From positions 1-64,000 of the forward strand of contig NZ_CP089541.1 of NCBI RefSeq assembly GCF_021233055.1: a stretch of DNA of 64,000 nt, in the 5' to 3' direction. How positions within the stretch are numbered: the stretch's first letter is position 1; the number at the start of each line of letters is the position of its first letter. Origin of the DNA: Spirosoma oryzicola. Lineage in GTDB: Bacteria > Bacteroidota > Bacteroidia > Cytophagales > Spirosomataceae. Under the pieces are notes generated by a model that worked only from the letters and a program-made list of their open reading frames with translations, was not told the origin of the DNA and did no database searches. Shown piece by piece: positions 61,015 to 64,000 of the stretch. The position numbers were made by a program, and so were the translations under genes.

Positions 61015-62952
61015 TCATAGGTTAAGCCGTGAGGATACCGTCTTGGTTATCGTGTCTGCGGTCAGATCGTCCAGCGCTACGCACTCCGCGCCTAGAGCCT
61101 GAGCCAACTCCCGCGCCCGACCCAATCGCAGGTAATCAGTGTCCGTGTCAATAACCAGAGTCGATAGCGATTGATCACGAAGCTGGTTGGCCAGTCGAAT
61201 TGTTTGTTGCCAGGCATCACCACCGCCGGGTAAGGGTACATTCGCTTTACCATCGCTTAAAATGACCACGAAAGGCTGTCTCTTGTCCGATTTTTGGAGC
61301 GATTCCACCAGTTCGGCAGTCATTTGTAAGGCGTGTGGTAATGGCGTTCGTCCGCCCGTTGGCAGGTTCTGTAGCGCCTGCTCAGCCTGCTCAATATCGC
61401 GGGTAGGGGCTAATAGTAGCTGCGATTCTACTCCCCGAAAAGCAATAACGCCCACACGATCGCGGTGCTGGTAAGCGTCGGTCAATAGACTTACTACACT
61501 CCCTTTGACAGCTTCCATCCGGCGGCTGGCAGCCATCGACCCGGACGCATCGACCACAAACAAAATCAGGTTACCTGTTTTTCCGACTCGCACACTCTGA
61601 TGCAGATCGTCACGGGTGATTTTCCACTCATCGTCTCCCCGGTGTATTGCGCTCTGCAAGGTAGCTGATACTGCAAGATCCGTTGGTCGCTGATCGGGGA
61701 CCGCTCGCACGAACGAACCGCGTGGCGCATTCGTAACTGGATTACGTCGTCCAGTCACAGTGGGTTGCTGACTGACGTTTGTTTCGGTAACCAGCGATGG
61801 CGTACTCAGGACAGGCAGCACGCCAAAAACCTGTTCCTGCTGTGATTCGTCACGAGATGATTCGTCGCTTTGTGATGAATTACCGTTGGGCGATTGTGGA
61901 GCTGTTTCCGATTGATCGTTGTTTTTTTTAGGTTGTGGTTGGTGGGGGGCATCCGATGGCGGCTGTAGTTCATCCAGCTGGTTTTCGAACTGTCGATTCT
62001 CTTCCGCTGGTTTTTTTCGATGCCGGTGGGGGAGAGCCAGCTCAGCCGCTTGCCGAATGTCGTCCGCTGTTACATCGGTGCGCCCCGCTAGAGCCACTAG
62101 TGTCAAAGCTGTTTTGTACAAGACAATATCGGCCCGTAGACTGGCGACGTTCAACTGCGTACACAGCTGACTAATGAACGTCAGTAACCCGTCGGTCATG
62201 CGTACTTCGGGTAACAACTGGCGAGCCTGCTGAATCTGACGCGCTATAGCCTTTTGTTCATTATCCCACTGATTGACAAATAGCACGGGATCGGCTTCAA
62301 AGGCAATACGACGTCGAACGACTTCGGTTCGCTCGGCAGCATCGCGGGGAGCCGTTACATCGACTACTAATCCAAACCGGTCGAGAAATTGAGGGCGAAG
62401 GTTGCCTTCTTCGGGGTTCATCGTTCCGATCAGCATAAACCGGGCCGGATGATTCACCGACAAACCGTCCCGCTGAACCGTGTTGACACCCATAGCCGCC
62501 ACGTCGAGCAAACTGTCGATCAGATGATCGGCTAGCAGGTTCACTTCGTCAATGTACAGGATACCCTGATGAGCCGAAGCCAATAAACCCGGCTGTAATT
62601 TCTTTTTCCGTTCTACCAACACACCTTCTAAATCCAGACTACCCAACACCCGGTCTTCGGTTGCCCCGAGCGGTAGGTTAACAAACGGAACGGCTACCTC
62701 TTCCGTTTGCCAGTTGGGCTGCTGACACGCCTGACACGCATCCAATGGCTCGTTAGGCAGACAGTTAAAGAGAGAACCGGCTACACGTAAAATAGGCGGC
62801 ATCACTGCTGACAAGCCGCGAACAGCCGTGCTTTTAGCAGTACCCTTGTCGCCCCGGACCAGTACCCCGCCAATACCCGGATCGACCGCGCACAAAAGAA
62901 GGGCTTGTTTGAGCCTGGGCTGACCGACGAGGGCCGAAAACGGGTAAATCAT
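61015..62952 (-). CDS. ChlI/ChlD-type cobaltochelatase subunit
   Basis: The ATG at 62952 is preferred (645 residues) because MIYPFSALVGQPRLKQAL is the usual ChlI beginning; the frame runs on to a TTG at 63030 that overlaps cobN by 20 bp. An AAA+ domain (to about 300) has Walker A RGDKGTAKSTAVRG and Walker B GILYIDEVNLLADH. A Gln/Pro/acidic linker (about 320-430) follows, then a VWA domain with the MIDAS DASGS in LFVVDASGSMAASRR. This I-D fusion works with CobN to insert cobalt into hydrogenobyrinic acid diamide, in place of CobST. A magnesium chelatase role is unlikely here, as no bacteriochlorophyll genes are seen. Confidence 0.9.
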   Translation of the reverse strand: MIYPFSALVGQPRLKQALLLCAVDPGIGGVLVRGDKGTAKSTAVRGLSAVMPPILRVAGSLFNCLPNEPLDACQACQQPNWQTEEVAVPFVNLPLGATEDRVLGSLDLEGVLVERKKKLQPGLLASAHQGILYIDEVNLLADHLIDSLLDVAAMGVNTVQRDGLSVNHPARFMLIGTMNPEEGNLRPQFLDRFGLVVDVTAPRDAAERTEVVRRRIAFEADPVLFVNQWDNEQKAIARQIQQARQLLPEVRMTDGLLTFISQLCTQLNVASLRADIVLYKTALTLVALAGRTDVTADDIRQAAELALPHRHRKKPAEENRQFENQLDELQPPSDAPHQPQPKKNNDQSETAPQSPNGNSSQSDESSRDESQQEQVFGVLPVLSTPSLVTETNVSQQPTVTGRRNPVTNAPRGSFVRAVPDQRPTDLAVSATLQSAIHRGDDEWKITRDDLHQSVRVGKTGNLILFVVDASGSMAASRRMEAVKGSVVSLLTDAYQHRDRVGVIAFRGVESQLLLAPTRDIEQAEQALQNLPTGGRTPLPHALQMTAELVESLQKSDKRQPFVVILSDGKANVPLPGGGDAWQQTIRLANQLRDQSLSTLVIDTDTDYLRLGRARELAQALGAECVALDDLTADTITKTVSSRLNL

Positions 62953-63010
62953 GAATGGGTGAGTCGGATAAAAAAGTAATTGGAAGCTGTCAAAATATGT
63001 TGGTTGCTGG

Positions 63011-64000
63011 TTATTCGCTGCGTATTTCAAGCATGCTTTCGCTTTTCAGGTACACCTCCTGCAAGGCCTGTAACATATCGGGGGATGGGTTCGCCCACAT
63101 GCCCCGCTGAGCGGCTTCGAGCAACCGTTCGGCGATGGCGTTCAAAGCCCACGGGTTGCTTTCAGCAAAGAACTGCTGCATGGCGGGGTCCAGAGCGTAG
63201 GTTTCGCCCACCTGCTCGTACATCCAGTCATCGACAACCTGCGCGGTGGCATCATAGCCAAACAAATAGTCTACCGTAGCGGTCAGCTCCAAACCACCCT
63301 TGTAACCGTGTCGCTTGATGCTTTCCAGCCATTTCGGATTGACGACCCGCGACCGGAAAACGCGTAATGCTTCTTCTTTCAAGTCGCGCACAACCGGCTG
63401 GGCGGGGTTCTGTGAATCGCCAAAATAGTGTTTCGGCTGTTGCCCCGTCAGGCTGCGGATCGTGGCAATCATGCCGCCGTGAAATTGTAGGTAATCGTCA
63501 CTGTCAAAAATGTCATGTTCGCGATTATCCTGATTGTGAAGCGCTACCTCCACACCTGACAACCGCTGTCTGAACTCGGTACGCGCGTCGACACCCTGCG
63601 CGGTTTTCGAATAGGCATACCCGCCCCAGTTGACGTAAGCCTGAGCAAAATCAGCGTCGGCGCGCCAATTTTTTTCGTTGATGAGCGGCAGAATACCTGC
63701 TCCATAGCTACCGGGCGCGGCCCCAAAGATTCGGTAACTAGCTCGCTCTTCAGCTTCTTCGAGGGGCATATCCTGGTCGCTTAGTCCGGCTAAATCAGCT
63801 AGATAGTGCTTACGGACGAAGTTCTGGTCGAGCGGTTCATCCAAGGCAATGACGCGCTGAACCGCTTCGTCCAACAACTCAATCAAATTTGGGAAAGCAT
63901 CCCGGAAAAAGCCGCTGATTCGGGTCGTGACGTCGATTCGGGGGCGGCCCAGCTCGTCGAGCGACATTATTTCCACGGTTGTCACTCGCCGACTTTCGAC
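63011..64000 (-). CDS. cobN: cobaltochelatase CobN, 3' end only
   Basis: The frame is open from the window end; the piece encodes the last 329 residues of a protein of about 1200-1300. [50 protein letters not shown] and [20 protein letters not shown] are the conserved C-terminal parts of CobN. CobN binds hydrogenobyrinic acid diamide and inserts cobalt with the help of the ATPase encoded next. The start lies outside the window. The chelatase start (ATG) is 58 bp after its stop. Confidence 0.95.
   Translation of the reverse strand, partial: VESRRVTTVEIMSLDELGRPRIDVTTRISGFFRDAFPNLIELLDEAVQRVIALDEPLDQNFVRKHYLADLAGLSDQDMPLEEAEERASYRIFGAAPGSYGAGILPLINEKNWRADADFAQAYVNWGGYAYSKTAQGVDARTEFRQRLSGVEVALHNQDNREHDIFDSDDYLQFHGGMIATIRSLTGQQPKHYFGDSQNPAQPVVRDLKEEALRVFRSRVVNPKWLESIKRHGYKGGLELTATVDYLFGYDATAQVVDDWMYEQVGETYALDPAMQQFFAESNPWALNAIAERLLEAAQRGMWANPSPDMLQALQEVYLKSESMLEIRSE

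Noticed and set aside
1..64000. CRISPR arrays, tRNA or rRNA genes, insertion sequences
   Set aside because: None was found: the only regular repeats are the iterons, whose 22-bp period is too short for CRISPR, and no transposase-like frame is present.

Overview
The window looks like a member of the Bacteroidota, most likely a Cytophagales bacterium close to Spirosoma. This rests on several signs: Bacteroidota-type -7 promoter boxes (TAnnTTTG) before several genes, few Shine-Dalgarno sequences, a TonB-dependent receptor with a carboxypeptidase-regulatory N-terminus, a GH92 mannosidase, DUF11-type surface domains, SPW-repeat proteins and a CobN/ChlI-ChlD cobaltochelatase. The genus is inferred from overall gene style, not from a marker gene.

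Positions 1-4330 form a plasmid-like replication and partition module. Twelve 16-bp iterons with a 22-bp period lie before a Rep_3-type initiator gene. A ParA ATPase and a 4-bp overlapping, non-canonical ParB-like DNA-binding protein follow, closed by a strong terminator. The rest of the window is metabolic and envelope genes of chromosomal style, so the replicon could be a chromid or megaplasmid, or a chromosome carrying such a module.

Positions 4.3-17.2 kb hold a polysaccharide deacetylase, a large MscS-type channel, a DedA protein, a duplicated-fold membrane protein, a TPR protein, a zinc alcohol dehydrogenase, an SDR + SPW pair, a diheme cytochrome c and a GH15 trehalase/glucoamylase-like enzyme. 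Between the SDR and cytochrome genes is a gap with an apparent decayed small gene. Positions 17.2-24 kb carry, on the minus strand, an OtsA-OtsB fusion for trehalose synthesis followed by a response regulator, a histidine kinase, a membrane coiled-coil protein and a membrane endonuclease/exonuclease/phosphatase protein.

Positions 24.2-34.3 kb carry an alpha/beta hydrolase, a second SPW protein, a GH92 enzyme fused to two DUF11-like domains, a GT39-like membrane glycosyltransferase, an M81/MlrC peptidase and a DUF2235 hydrolase. Positions 34.5-44.4 kb look like an iron locus. A siderophore receptor diverges from an operon of a secreted ankyrin protein, a DUF2271 protein with an ApbE-type flavinylation motif and a PepSY-flavodoxin-FNR reductase. 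An ApbE flavin transferase lies nearby, beyond a VOC protein and a beta-carbonic anhydrase. The two divergent promoters share a 13-bp word.

Positions 44.6-50.6 kb hold a glutathione peroxidase, a GAF/PAS histidine kinase, a small lipoprotein, a threonine-aldolase-like PLP enzyme and a TonB-C protein. From 50.7 kb to the end is a cobalamin region. A B12 riboswitch precedes btuF-btuC-btuD-type uptake genes, a PduO-type adenosyltransferase and cobU on the plus strand. On the minus strand lie cobN (cut by the window end), a ChlI/ChlD-type chelatase, cobQ, a VapBC toxin-antitoxin pair, cobD-like, cbiB, an AAA ATPase and a nitroreductase. Together these cover cobalt insertion, amidation, side-chain attachment, nucleotide-loop activation, adenosylation and corrinoid uptake. 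Cobalamin synthase (CobS) is not in the window.
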